Of a stretch of DNA of 64,000 bases, positions 39,011 through 49,174 are shown piece by piece. Made by a program: the position numbers and the translations under genes. Position 1 is the stretch's first letter, and every line of letters begins with the position of its first letter. The notes under the pieces are model-generated. The model saw only the letters and a list, made by a program, of their open reading frames with translations, ran no database searches and was not told the origin of the DNA. Source of the DNA: Myxococcus fulvus (lineage in GTDB: Bacteria > Myxococcota > Myxococcia > Myxococcales > Myxococcaceae); contig NZ_FOIB01000001.1 in the NCBI RefSeq assembly GCF_900111765.1, positions 992,001-1,056,000 on the forward strand. The letters are read 5' to 3'.

Positions 39011-39014
<4 letters not shown>
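38214..39014 (+). CDS. Glutaminyl-peptide cyclotransferase (plant type)
   Basis: Propeller-fold enzyme that cyclises N-terminal glutamine of proteins to pyroglutamate. 266 residues from the ATG at 38214, with a lipoprotein-type signal (VLGLGVGC). Family segments are YPHSTEAFTQGL, FESTGQKGSL, DGWGLCYW, LNELECANGVIYANVW and VLNGIA. It should act in the envelope. Its TAG stop lies in CTAG and shares these four bases with the TAG stop of the convergent regulator gene. A GTG at 38172 is possible but less good. Confidence 0.92.
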
Positions 39015-40362
<1,348 letters not shown>

Positions 40363-40381
<19 letters not shown>

Positions 40382-41844
40382 GTGTCCCCTCCGCTCGGCA
40401 GATAGATGGAGAAGCAGCTACCGCGTCCCAGCTCGCTTCGCACGGCAATCCAGCCGCCATGGTCCCTCACCAGACCATAGGACACGGACAGCCCCAGCCC
40501 CGTGCCCTCGCCCACGTCCTTCGTGGTGAAGAACGGCTCGAACACGTGCGCCAGCACGTCCGGGGGAATCCCGCTGCCCTCGTCCTCCACGTCCACCCGC
40601 ACGTAGCTCCCCTCGGGGCCGCCCACGTCCTGGGGCGGCGTGGTCCGGGCGTGGGCCGCGTGCACGCGCACCGTCCCCGGCTGGTTCATGGCCTGCAGCG
40701 CGTTCATCACCAGGTTGGTCAACACCTGCTGCACCTGGCCTCCATCCGCCTCCACCGTAACGCCGGGGGGGATGTCTTCCACCAGGGTGATGCTCTTCTT
40801 GGCGGCCATGGGCTTGAGCAGGGACAGCGAGCGGGAGACGAGCTCCCGCACGTCCTCGGGGGCCCGGTGGGGCGCGCGGCGCCGAGCGAAGTCGAGCAGC
40901 TGCCGGATGATGCGCGTCATGTGCTGCGCCTGCTGGCTGATGATGCGCGCGCTCTCGCCGACCTCCTCGCCCTCCGCCTCGCCCGACGAAATCATCTTCG
41001 CGCGGCCCATCACCACGTTGAGCGGCGTGCCCAGCTCGTGCGCCACGCCCGACGCCAGCTTGCCCACCGTGGTGAGCCGGTCCGCGTGCCGCAGGTGCTC
41101 CACCGCGGACAGGCGCGCGGCCGTCTCCGCGGACAGCCGCGAGCGCGTCTCCTCCAACTGCTCACCCATGCGGTTCATCGCGTTGGCCAGCGTCGTCAAC
41201 TCGTCCCCCCGGCGCTGCGGTGGCAGCCGCACGCGCGCGGACAAATCCCCGTGGCCGAAGCGGTCCGCCAGCTGGACCAGCTGGTCCACCGGCTCGCCGA
41301 CGAGCCTGCGGCCCATGGCCATGGCGACGATGAGGAACGCGAAGGTGATGGTGCCCGTGGCGACGATGGTGCCCACCACCGTGACGAAGACGTGCTGGCG
41401 CTCTTCTCCCAGCGACTCGGTGATTTCGATGGCGCCGAAGCGCGGGCCAATCTTCACCGGCGTGTACGAGTGCAGCAGGCCCGGCGCCGGGTCCGGGTCC
41501 ACCATGGAGCCGTCCCTGCCCTGGCGCAGCGTGGCCATCAGCCGGGGCGGGAAGCCCGCGAGCGAGGGCGTCCCGGGGCCGCCATCCAGCCAGACCCAGC
41601 GCAGGTGGACCTGCTCCTGGTAGTTGTTGGACTGGTTCAGGAGATTCAGCGCTTCACGCTCACCGGCCAGCTGCCACGCCTTGCCGATGGTGCCCGCGAG
41701 CGTGTGGCCGAGCAGCCGATGGTCGTGCTGCATGTCCAGCGCCGAGCGCTCCAGCTCGCGGCGGACCTGGATGACCTGCAGCGCGGCGATGACGGCCACG
41801 GCGAGCAGGACGAGGGCGAGGGTGAACTTGCGTGCGAGTCTCAC
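40363..41844 (-). CDS. HAMP sensor histidine kinase, partner of the NtrC-like regulator
   Basis: 493-residue membrane kinase. Two membrane segments (about 7-27 and 155-177) bracket a periplasmic sensor of about 125 residues. A HAMP domain follows, then HisKA with His269 in GVAHELGTPLN and HATPase with NLVMNALQA, DEGSGIP and GEGTGLGL. It starts at a GTG (41844). A leader hairpin (41860-41905) sits 16 bases upstream. The 3' end overlaps the regulator gene by 19 bases, so they are a coupled pair. The signal sensed is unknown. Confidence 0.93.
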
Positions 41845-41859
41845 GGTGGGTCGAGGCTA

Positions 41860-41905
41860 TTCCGGTCCATGCACGTGGGAGGGGTCGAGAATGCATGGAC
41901 CGGAA
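41860..41905. promoter_or_regulatory. 14-bp perfect inverted repeat in the kinase leader
   Basis: TTCCGGTCCATGCA and TGCATGGACCGGAA, separated by 18 bases, 16 bases before the GTG of the kinase gene. In RNA it would form a strong hairpin close to the start codon; in DNA it could be an operator. There is no T-run, so it is not a standard terminator. It is one of three elements in the 370-bp gap 41845-42214. Confidence 0.7.
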
Positions 41906-42084
41906 GGAAGTACTCAGAAACTACCGCGACTGCCGTGAGAAGGCGTCAGTACGTCGCGTCGGGCTCCTCGGCGGGCGAGCAATCGCCCGAAGCTCGGCGT
42001 GGGTGCACGAGGACCGACGTGCGCTGCATGACGCCCCCTCCGGTTCAGCCCCGCGATGTTCGCCGGGGCACGCGGAAGCTCTAG

Positions 42085-42100
42085 AGCATCCTCCGTGCCA
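42085..42100 (-). promoter_or_regulatory. Sigma-54-type promoter for the kinase/regulator pair
   Basis: Read leftward from 42100: TGGCACG-GAGG-ATGCT, then CT. It matches the -24/-12 consensus except for one base and is the same as the promoter at 31742 except in the N4 spacer. It lies about 240 bp upstream of the kinase GTG. Confidence 0.65.
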
Positions 42101-42142
42101 GCGCCTGGCTCGGGGTGGCTCCCTCGGAGGCGGGCCCCGGAC

Positions 42143-42199
42143 GGGGTGGAATGTCCCGCCGGGGCCGGGGCACATTGCCCCATCGGGGCGAAGTGCCCC
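42143..42199. promoter_or_regulatory. Palindromic activator-type sites upstream of the kinase/regulator promoter
   Basis: A perfect GGGGCA CAT TGCCCC at 42167-42181, a near-perfect GGGGCG AAG TGCCCC at 42185-42199 and a weaker GGGGTG GAA TGTCCC at 42143-42157. They lie 42-100 bp upstream of the sigma-54-type promoter. They are also just past the stop of the Cys-rich lipoprotein gene (42215), so a termination role cannot be excluded, but the same motif at 31674-31722 has no gene end nearby. Confidence 0.6.
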
Positions 42200-42214
42200 C
42201 GAGGTGCCCCGGAA

Positions 42215-43798
42215 TCAGGGCAGGGCCACCACGTCGCTGACCAGCGAGAAGCCGCTGGCGGGGCAGGCGGCGATGGCGGGCTCCGAGGTGTCCTTCAGGC
42301 CCCGACGCTCGACCAGGGTGTTCCCCACGATTTCGTGGACGAAGACGCGGCCGCCGTTGGTGTCGCCGGTGTAGATGCGCGGGCCCACCACGGCGAACCG
42401 GCCGGCGGCGGGGATGGGGCAGGCGCCGATTTGCGGCGAGCAGGCGATGGGCTCCGAGGCCACCACGGTGTCCTGCGCGTCCAGCATCACGAGGCCCGTG
42501 CGCTCCACGGACACCAGCTTGAACTCGGCGTCATAGGTGGACTTGCCGCCGCAGCTCACCACCAGGTGCTCGCCCACGGACGCCACCGCGTTGGGGTTGA
42601 GGCAGCCGTCGCCCAGGCCGACGAGGCTCACCGCGCCCGTCGCCGGGTCGATGCGCGCGAGCAGGCCCGGGCCGCCGGGGGCGTAGGTGGCGGGGTTGAG
42701 GTTGTTGAGGGCCACGTACACCTTGCCGCGGTGGTGGGTGATGCCCGCGGGCGTGGACAGCGTGGTGTTGTCCGGGAAGGGCTGGAGCGCGGCGCCGGTG
42801 GGCAGGTCGATGGTGGTCGTCACACGCGGCTCGGAGGGGGACGCCATGGAGACGCGCGCCACGCGGCCTCCGGCGCTCGGGTCGCCCACGAGGTTGCCGT
42901 AGAGGGTGACCCACAGCTCGTTGCCCACGCGCGCCATGCCGAAGGGGTTGGTGTTGGCGCCGAAGCTCACGCTGGCCACGTTCTGGAGCGAGATTCCCTC
43001 GGGGTGCTGCTTGCCAGGCGGGAGCGGCTCGGTGCTCTGCAGCACCTGGAGCGTGTTGTCGGTGGAGTTGAGGATGTAGATGTACGGCGACTCGACGAGG
43101 ATCTGGTTGGGCGCGCGGCCCGTGTCGTGGCGCGGTGGCAGCACGCCGTAGTTGCTCAGATGCGCCTGGATGAGCTTGCGCGTGGAGTCGAGCACCAGCA
43201 GCACGTCGCTCATCCGCGCGGCGCTCTGCGGCGACGACGCCACCAGCGTGCCGGGGCCCTTGAGGTCCACGCCGGACTGGATGCCCACCACCTGACCGGT
43301 GTTGAAGCACGTGGCCACGATGTCGTACGTGCACACGCCGCCCCGGCAGGTCCGCGCGTCGCCGCAGACGTTGCCGCAGGCGCCGCAGTTCAGGTTGCTC
43401 GAGTCTCCGTTCACGCACCCATTGCCGCAGCGGAGCAGGCCCGCGGTGCAGTTCAGCTGGCACGTGCCCTGCTCGCACACCTCGCTGCTGCCGCAGACGT
43501 TGCCGCAGGCGCCGCAGTGCTGGGGGGCGGACTGGAGGTCGACGCAGGCTCCACCACAGGCCGTGGCACCGGTCAGACAGCGGCACGCTCCGTCGGCGCA
43601 GAGCTGGCCTTCACCACAGGCATTGCCGCAGGCGCCACAGTTGGCGGACTCGCTGGTGAGGTCCGCGCAGGTCTCTCCGCAGCGGGAGAGGCCCTCGCTG
43701 CAGACGACCCCCTCGTCGGGGCAGCCGGTGAGCAGCAGGCAGGAGAGGAGGGAGAAGAGGAGCGCCAGGTGGCGTCCGAGGGGATGCGAGGGCTTCAT
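42215..43798 (-). CDS. Cys-rich propeller-like surface lipoprotein
   Basis: 527-residue lipoprotein (lipobox LLLTGC, about Cys26). Residues about 30-160 hold three Cys-rich repeats with NCGACGN or HCGACGN cores. The remainder (about 165-527) has strands like those of a beta-propeller (LLVLDSTRKLIQAHL, YIYILNSTDNTLQVL, ELWVTLYGNLVG, KVYVALNNL). It has no enzyme motif. The start overlaps the end of the TonB-dependent receptor gene (ATGA). A surface-bound lipoprotein made with a TonB receptor suggests a substrate-capturing partner, comparable in outline to BtuG of Bacteroides, but homology was not tested. Confidence 0.82.
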   Translation of the reverse strand: MKPSHPLGRHLALLFSLLSCLLLTGCPDEGVVCSEGLSRCGETCADLTSESANCGACGNACGEGQLCADGACRCLTGATACGGACVDLQSAPQHCGACGNVCGSSEVCEQGTCQLNCTAGLLRCGNGCVNGDSSNLNCGACGNVCGDARTCRGGVCTYDIVATCFNTGQVVGIQSGVDLKGPGTLVASSPQSAARMSDVLLVLDSTRKLIQAHLSNYGVLPPRHDTGRAPNQILVESPYIYILNSTDNTLQVLQSTEPLPPGKQHPEGISLQNVASVSFGANTNPFGMARVGNELWVTLYGNLVGDPSAGGRVARVSMASPSEPRVTTTIDLPTGAALQPFPDNTTLSTPAGITHHRGKVYVALNNLNPATYAPGGPGLLARIDPATGAVSLVGLGDGCLNPNAVASVGEHLVVSCGGKSTYDAEFKLVSVERTGLVMLDAQDTVVASEPIACSPQIGACPIPAAGRFAVVGPRIYTGDTNGGRVFVHEIVGNTLVERRGLKDTSEPAIAACPASGFSLVSDVVALP

Positions 43799-45774
43799 GG
43801 AGGGTCCGCCTTGTGGGCAGTGGAAGAGGAGGGTGGAACGTCGAGCGCCAGGGCCACGGAGGCGAGCACCGCGCGGCCCGGCAGGGGATAGCCGTCAAAG
43901 TCGTCGACATGGACGTCGAGCACGTTCTTGAGGTCGACGGAGAAGGTGAACGCGGGACGCTTGCCCACCGTGGTGGACAGGCCCGCGTGCAGGAGCGTGC
44001 GGCCCGGGAGCACCAGCTCGCCGGTGCGATTGCGAAGCTGCGAGGACTGGGCGCGCAGCTCCACGCGGCCCGTGAGCCAGGAGGGGCCCGCCGTCACCCG
44101 CGCGGCGAGGGTGTGGCGCGGCCGGAGCGGGATGTCCTTCAGGTAGTAGCGCGGGTCATCCCGGAGGTTGCGCGAGACGAGGAACGTGTACGCCAGCGAG
44201 CCGGACAGGAAGGAGAAGGGGCGCGCCTCCGCGTCCACCTCCAGGCCGGAGACGCGCGCGGAGGCGAAGTTGCTCGGCTTCGCGGCGAACGGCGGATACG
44301 CCTCGTAGGTGATGAGGTCCTCGTAGCTCGCGAAGAAGCCGCCCACCGACACGAGCGAGCGCTCCGTGCGGTGCGCCAAGGCCATGTCCGCGGACACGGC
44401 GCGCTCGGGGCGCAGGTCCGGGTTGGGAAGCAGGGTGCCCTGACGCACGTACAGCTCCACCAGCGAGGGGGCCCGGTGCGCCTGTCCCACGTTGGCGCGC
44501 AGCTCCAGGCGCGCGGGCAGCGTCACGCGTGCACCCAGCTTGGGGGACAGCAGTGTGTAGGGGCCCACGCGCTCCACGCGCAGCGAGGGCGTCACGTGGA
44601 GCCGGCCGTCGAGCAGCGCCAGGTCATCCATGACGCGGACGCTGGCGCGCAGCCACGACGTGCGCCCGTCCGAGGTCACGGGCGCGCCATCGGTGGCGAC
44701 GCCTTCCCCGCCGAGGCTCGCCAGCGCGGAGACGACGTTCCAGTCTCCCACCGGCATGCTGCCCTCGGCCTCGACGCCGCCCGTGCGCAAGGTCTGCACG
44801 CCCTGCTGTGGCAGCGGACCGCCCGACAGCTCCAGTCGCTCCTGGCGATAGTGCGCGCGAGCGGACACGTGGACATGGTGGCCCAGGTCACCCAGCACGC
44901 GCAGGCTCAGGATGCCGCGACGGTTGGACTGACGCGCGTCCGCGAGCGGGTTCTGCGCCGTGCCCGCCAGCCCCCGGCCCTCCAGGGTCCCTTCGCCCAT
45001 CGCGTCCAGCACCACGCCCTGGGAGAGGCGGTGACGCAGTCTCACGAGTGCTCCTGCACCCCGCGCGTCGTTGTTCTCGCGACGTCGCAGCTCGGGCGCG
45101 TCACCCGGCAGCGTGGGCGTGGCATCGAACGGATAGGAGAAGCGCCCGGACGACGTGCCGCCGTGGAGCAGCAGGAGCAGCTCGCTGTCCAGCACGGGCC
45201 CGGTGAGCGAGAGCCACCCGGTGGTGGTGTTCCAGCTCCCGTGGCTCAGCTCGCCCGCGAGGCTCAGCGTGTCGCCGGGTGCGCGGGTGATGATGTTCAC
45301 CACGCCGCCGAGCGCGCCGCTGCCATGGCTGGAGCCCGCGCTCCCGCGCATCACCTCCAGCTCACGAGCGAGCGCGAGCGGGACGCGCGACAGGTCCATG
45401 CTCCCTCCCGCGCCGTTGAGGGGGATGCCGTCGAGCAGCACCAGCGTCCCGTTCGACGAGGCGCCGCGCACCACCAGGCTCTTTCCCTGGCCGTACCCGC
45501 CCGAGTCCTGGATGGAGATGCCGGGCGCGGTGGACAGCACCTCCGCCGTGTCGCGCGCGGTGCCGCCGCGCTCCTCCACGGAGATGACGGTGACGACGCT
45601 GCTCGGGTCGCGACGGGACGCGCGGTCCATCGGCTCCGGGTCGGGCACCTCGCCCACCACGTCGATGACCTCCGACATGGGCGGAGTGCCGGCGTCCTCG
45701 GTGGACTGGGCCCGCACGGAGGCGCACGCCAGCAGCACCAGGCCCAGCAGTCCCCTGGCGAGCGCCGTCCTCAC
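43795..45774 (-). CDS. TonB-dependent outer-membrane receptor, possibly BtuB-like
   Basis: 659-residue receptor, the size of BtuB-class receptors. Signal peptide to about residue 22. A TonB-box-like segment (EVIDVVGEVP) comes next, then the plug domain with TAEVLSTAPGISIQDSGG, LVVRGASSNGTLVLLDGIPL and GALGGVVNIITR. The barrel ends in VALALDVPP. The start is a GTG overlapping the carbamoyltransferase stop (GTGA). The ligand is not shown by sequence. Its operon is led by cobQ and lies beside btuFDC, so a corrinoid is favoured; a siderophore or a carbamoylated product is the alternative. Confidence 0.9.
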   Translation of the reverse strand: MRTALARGLLGLVLLACASVRAQSTEDAGTPPMSEVIDVVGEVPDPEPMDRASRRDPSSVVTVISVEERGGTARDTAEVLSTAPGISIQDSGGYGQGKSLVVRGASSNGTLVLLDGIPLNGAGGSMDLSRVPLALARELEVMRGSAGSSHGSGALGGVVNIITRAPGDTLSLAGELSHGSWNTTTGWLSLTGPVLDSELLLLLHGGTSSGRFSYPFDATPTLPGDAPELRRRENNDARGAGALVRLRHRLSQGVVLDAMGEGTLEGRGLAGTAQNPLADARQSNRRGILSLRVLGDLGHHVHVSARAHYRQERLELSGGPLPQQGVQTLRTGGVEAEGSMPVGDWNVVSALASLGGEGVATDGAPVTSDGRTSWLRASVRVMDDLALLDGRLHVTPSLRVERVGPYTLLSPKLGARVTLPARLELRANVGQAHRAPSLVELYVRQGTLLPNPDLRPERAVSADMALAHRTERSLVSVGGFFASYEDLITYEAYPPFAAKPSNFASARVSGLEVDAEARPFSFLSGSLAYTFLVSRNLRDDPRYYLKDIPLRPRHTLAARVTAGPSWLTGRVELRAQSSQLRNRTGELVLPGRTLLHAGLSTTVGKRPAFTFSVDLKNVLDVHVDDFDGYPLPGRAVLASVALALDVPPSSSTAHKADPP

Positions 45775-47864
45775 ACTCCCGGACCGAACTGGAGGACGCG
45801 AGCGCGCCGCAAGGTGCCGAGCATCCGCGTCAGCTTCTGCTCATCAATGCTCGAGTCCTCGCGAGACACACGCTCCAGGAGCTTCCAGCCGGTCATCCCG
45901 GGCTCCACCTGGGCGACGAGGGTCGACAGCTCGCTCGACACGAGCTGCACGGCCGCGCCCCACGGCGTCCGCACCTTGAACGCGCCACCTTGTTGCCCGC
46001 TGCCCAGCATCCGGCGCGCATCCTCCAGGTTGCGTCCCGAGGCGTCCAGGCCAAAGCCCAGCGGCTCTTTCAAGAGGGGTCGCAGGTCCAGCGTGTCCTC
46101 CGAGCTTTCCGAGGACAGGGGCGCGATTCGCTCTCCGAGGACGAGCACCTCCAGGTCCAGCAGTGAATGCAGCGCCTCGTGCTTCGACACGAAGCGGTCC
46201 AGGAGCACGCAGCCCTCCAGCCCCGTGGACAGCAGGCCCCACAGCGCGTCCTCGGGCGTCTCGACGATGGGCTCCCCGGCGATGTTGAACGAGGTGTTGA
46301 GCAGGATGGGCACACCGGTGCGCTCATCGAACGCGGTGAGCAGCGCGTGCAGCAGGGGCGTGTGCTCCCTCGTCACCGTCTGCACGCGGCCGGTGCCGTT
46401 GACGTGGGCGACGGCGGGGACGCGCTCGCGCATTTCCTCACGGAAGCGCCACACACGCAGCATGAAGGGGCTGTCCGTGGAGTCCGTGTCGACGTCGAAC
46501 CACTCGCGCACCTTCTCCGCGAGGATGATGGGGGCGAAGGGACGGAAGCCCTCGCGGAACTTCACCCGCGCGTTGAGGGTGTCCTTCATGTCGCGGGGAC
46601 GCGGGTCGCAGAGGATGCTCCGCTGTCCCAGTGAGCGTGGGCCCAGCTCGGAGCCGCCCTGGAACCAGCCGAGCATCTTCCCCTCGGCGAGCAGGTCGGC
46701 CACCTCCTGCACAAGTCGTGGCATTCGCCGTGACACCACCGAGGGCACGGTGCGCAGCGCGGCGTCACAGGCCTCGGCGGAGTACGTCCTGCCCGTGCTG
46801 TCATGGCTCAGTCGCCGCGTGGAGCGCCGTCCCGTGAGCTGCCACAGCCCATGGTACGCCGCGCCGATGGCGGTGCCGCTGTCCTCCGCGGCGGGCATCA
46901 CATAGAGGTCCTTGAAGCCGCTCTCGGTGAAGAGCCGCTCGTTCGCCACGCTGTTGAGCGCGACGCCCCCCGCGTAGCAGAGGGCGTCGCAGGACGTGCG
47001 CGCGCGCAGTCGACGCACCAGCCGCAAGAGCCCATCCTCCAATGCCGCCTGCGCCGAGGCCGCGAGGTTCCGGTACTCCTCCTGACGCGCGGGCCAGCGC
47101 TCGTCATGTGTGAAGCGGCGGGGCACGGTGTCGTGGAACACGAAGCGCCCGTCGACGACGTCGAAGAAGTCCGACACGGGTGTGTCCGCCACGCCGTGAG
47201 GCGCCAGGCCCATGACCTTGCCCGGCCCCTCCAGGACATCCGAGAAGAGCTGTCGCCCGACGGCCGAGTACAGCCCGCCCAGGCTGCCGAAGCGCGGCAT
47301 GCCCCGGAAGCGCTCCAGGTCCACGGAGGACGTCACCTCCAGGAATGTGCCCAGGTGCTTCTCCACCGGCACGAAGCCCTCGCGCGACGCGTGGTAGACG
47401 GACAGCGTCTCTTCACCGACTCGCTCGGTGACGACCGCCGACAGCTCCTCGGCGGACAGGTCCTGGACGTTGGAGCCGAACCCGTCCACGACGAGCACCA
47501 GCGACTCGTCGAAGCCGGACGTCGCGAACGCGCCCACCGCGTGGCCCAGGTGGTGCGAGAGGTAGCGCACCGGGACACCCGGAGCGAGGTCCGGGTTGGC
47601 GCGCACGTCGTACAGCGGCCCGCGAGGCCCCATCAGCGAGCAGCACGAGACGAGGCTGAGCTCGTCCGCGCGGATGCCCGCCGTCTCCAGGCAGTAACGC
47701 ACCGCGAAGGACACGGCCCCGCCAGGGAGCCACGCCCGCTTGCGGCGGATGAGTCGCTCCTCCTGCACGGCGACGATCAGCTCGTCACCATGCAGGAGGC
47801 ACGCGGCGCCGTTGTGATTCGACGCGCCGATGCCCAGCACCCACGGAGCGCTGTCCCGGGACAT
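45771..47864 (-). CDS. Carbamoyltransferase (NodU/CmcH family) with extra C-terminal domain
   Basis: 697-residue enzyme of the O-carbamoyltransferase family, which transfers a carbamoyl group from carbamoyl phosphate to a hydroxyl via carbamoyl-adenylate. The metal-site HHLGHAVGAF is at 104-113. Also present are VVDGFGSN, GKVMGLAPHG, YAGGVALNSVANERL, GPRSLGQRSI, FREGFRPFAP and ILLNTSFNIAGEP. The core ends near residue 590. About 100 further residues end in a helical module (VSSELSTLVAQVEPG ... KLLERVSRED) that looks like a PqqD-type winged helix. The ATG at 47864 lies 8 bp after the preceding gene. No partner biosynthetic enzymes are nearby. Confidence 0.9.
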   Translation of the reverse strand: MSRDSAPWVLGIGASNHNGAACLLHGDELIVAVQEERLIRRKRAWLPGGAVSFAVRYCLETAGIRADELSLVSCCSLMGPRGPLYDVRANPDLAPGVPVRYLSHHLGHAVGAFATSGFDESLVLVVDGFGSNVQDLSAEELSAVVTERVGEETLSVYHASREGFVPVEKHLGTFLEVTSSVDLERFRGMPRFGSLGGLYSAVGRQLFSDVLEGPGKVMGLAPHGVADTPVSDFFDVVDGRFVFHDTVPRRFTHDERWPARQEEYRNLAASAQAALEDGLLRLVRRLRARTSCDALCYAGGVALNSVANERLFTESGFKDLYVMPAAEDSGTAIGAAYHGLWQLTGRRSTRRLSHDSTGRTYSAEACDAALRTVPSVVSRRMPRLVQEVADLLAEGKMLGWFQGGSELGPRSLGQRSILCDPRPRDMKDTLNARVKFREGFRPFAPIILAEKVREWFDVDTDSTDSPFMLRVWRFREEMRERVPAVAHVNGTGRVQTVTREHTPLLHALLTAFDERTGVPILLNTSFNIAGEPIVETPEDALWGLLSTGLEGCVLLDRFVSKHEALHSLLDLEVLVLGERIAPLSSESSEDTLDLRPLLKEPLGFGLDASGRNLEDARRMLGSGQQGGAFKVRTPWGAAVQLVSSELSTLVAQVEPGMTGWKLLERVSREDSSIDEQKLTRMLGTLRRARVLQFGPGV

Positions 47865-47872
47865 CGCCGTGC

Positions 47873-49105
47873 TCAGTGGACCAGCGACGGCGCTTGAGGC
47901 GGCGCGGCCTTGGGCGCCTGCTGACGTTGCGCGGGCGTGGGCGGAGCGACGTTGAAGAGGTTGACGAGCACGCCCACGGCGGCGAGCTGCGAGGTGGCCG
48001 GGTTGTAGTCGATGGCCTCTCCGATGGGGAAGTCCACGGAGCTGACGGCCTGGACCTGGAGCTGTCCATCCGGCGTGACGAGCACCGTCCACAGCAGGCC
48101 CTCCTGCGTGGTGGCGAAGACGTGGGGCTGACCGCCCACGCTGGCCATCGCGGCGCGGAACGCGAAGGACTGCGGCAGGGACAGGTTCTGCTTCAGGTCC
48201 ACCGAGCCCTGCGACTGGAGCTCCGCGGGGCGCACGCGGAACAGCCACGTGTTCTTGTCCGACGGGCCCACCGAGCAGGCCACGGCCACCAGGTGGTCAT
48301 CCAGGATGGCCAGTCCGTTGATGCCGCGCTGTGCGCTCGGGTTGTAGCGCTTGCGGGCCAGCACATTGCCCTGCGGGAGCTGGAGCATCACCAGGTCCCC
48401 ATCCTCGGAGCCGGTGATGACCACGCCGTCGCGCCACGAGACGATGTCCCGCACGTTCCACAGCTGGAACGGGCTGGGGATGGGATTGGGCGAGCGGACA
48501 TCGAGCTTCTTCAGCACCGCCAGTTGCCGGCCGTTGCGGGTGACGCTCCAGATGAGGACGAAGCCGTTCTCGTGGCCGGTGACGAGGTACTCCCGGTTCC
48601 CATGGGTGACGAAGACGGCGCTGTTGGCCGTGCCCACGTCCGCGTCATAGGCGAAGTTCTGGTAGCGGAACGCGCGAGGCAGCCTGTCGAGCAGCGCGGG
48701 CTCCGCGTCCTCCGCGACGGCCAGGTCCCGCTCGCGCCACAGGGTGATGGTGGTGCTGTCGTTGGAGGTCACGAACGTCCGCTCATCCCGCACGGCCATC
48801 ATCTCCACGCCCCGGTTGGCGGGCGTGCGCAGCACGTCCGTGAGCATGGGACCCCACTCGGTGGGTCCAGGCGGGCGGAAGAGCGTCATCGAGCCATCCA
48901 GCCGCCCCACGATGAACCGGCCCGAGTCCAACCACTGCAATTGCTGGGTGTAGGGGTACGTCGTGCCAACGGGCGTGAGGACCTGCTGGGTGAGTGCCTT
49001 CGGGGTGGTGTCGAGCTGGTCCTGCGCGAGCGCGCTGTGCTGGCAAGCCATGGCCAAGAGCAGCGCCACGCGCGGAAGGACACGAGCGAATCCATCGAGC
49101 TTCAC
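47873..49105 (-). CDS. Secreted beta-propeller protein
   Basis: 410-residue protein. It begins at a GTG (49105) with an excellent AAGGAGGAGG six to eight bases before. The signal peptide (LPRVALLLAMACQHSALAQ) ends near residue 28. The body has WD-like blades: FIVGRLDGSMTLFRPPG, YLVTGHENGFVLIWSV, GVVITGSEDGDLVMLQLP, HLVAVACSVGP. The tail is Pro/Gln/Ala-rich. It is probably periplasmic or surface exposed; no enzyme motif. It is 69 bp after cobQ and 8 bp before the carbamoyltransferase gene, so all are likely one transcription unit. Confidence 0.82.
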   Translation of the reverse strand: MKLDGFARVLPRVALLLAMACQHSALAQDQLDTTPKALTQQVLTPVGTTYPYTQQLQWLDSGRFIVGRLDGSMTLFRPPGPTEWGPMLTDVLRTPANRGVEMMAVRDERTFVTSNDSTTITLWRERDLAVAEDAEPALLDRLPRAFRYQNFAYDADVGTANSAVFVTHGNREYLVTGHENGFVLIWSVTRNGRQLAVLKKLDVRSPNPIPSPFQLWNVRDIVSWRDGVVITGSEDGDLVMLQLPQGNVLARKRYNPSAQRGINGLAILDDHLVAVACSVGPSDKNTWLFRVRPAELQSQGSVDLKQNLSLPQSFAFRAAMASVGGQPHVFATTQEGLLWTVLVTPDGQLQVQAVSSVDFPIGEAIDYNPATSQLAAVGVLVNLFNVAPPTPAQRQQAPKAAPPQAPSLVH

Positions 49106-49174
49106 GTTGAGCCTCCTCCTTACATTCGCCTGTCGTCGGGAATCCCCGAGCGCCCCCTTTGGCGGGATGAAGAG

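Noticed and set aside
43813..46905. A 1030-codon rightward frame opposite the TonB receptor and carbamoyltransferase
   Set aside because: Antisense to two conserved genes; the composition is Arg/His/Gln-rich, as usual for such shadows.
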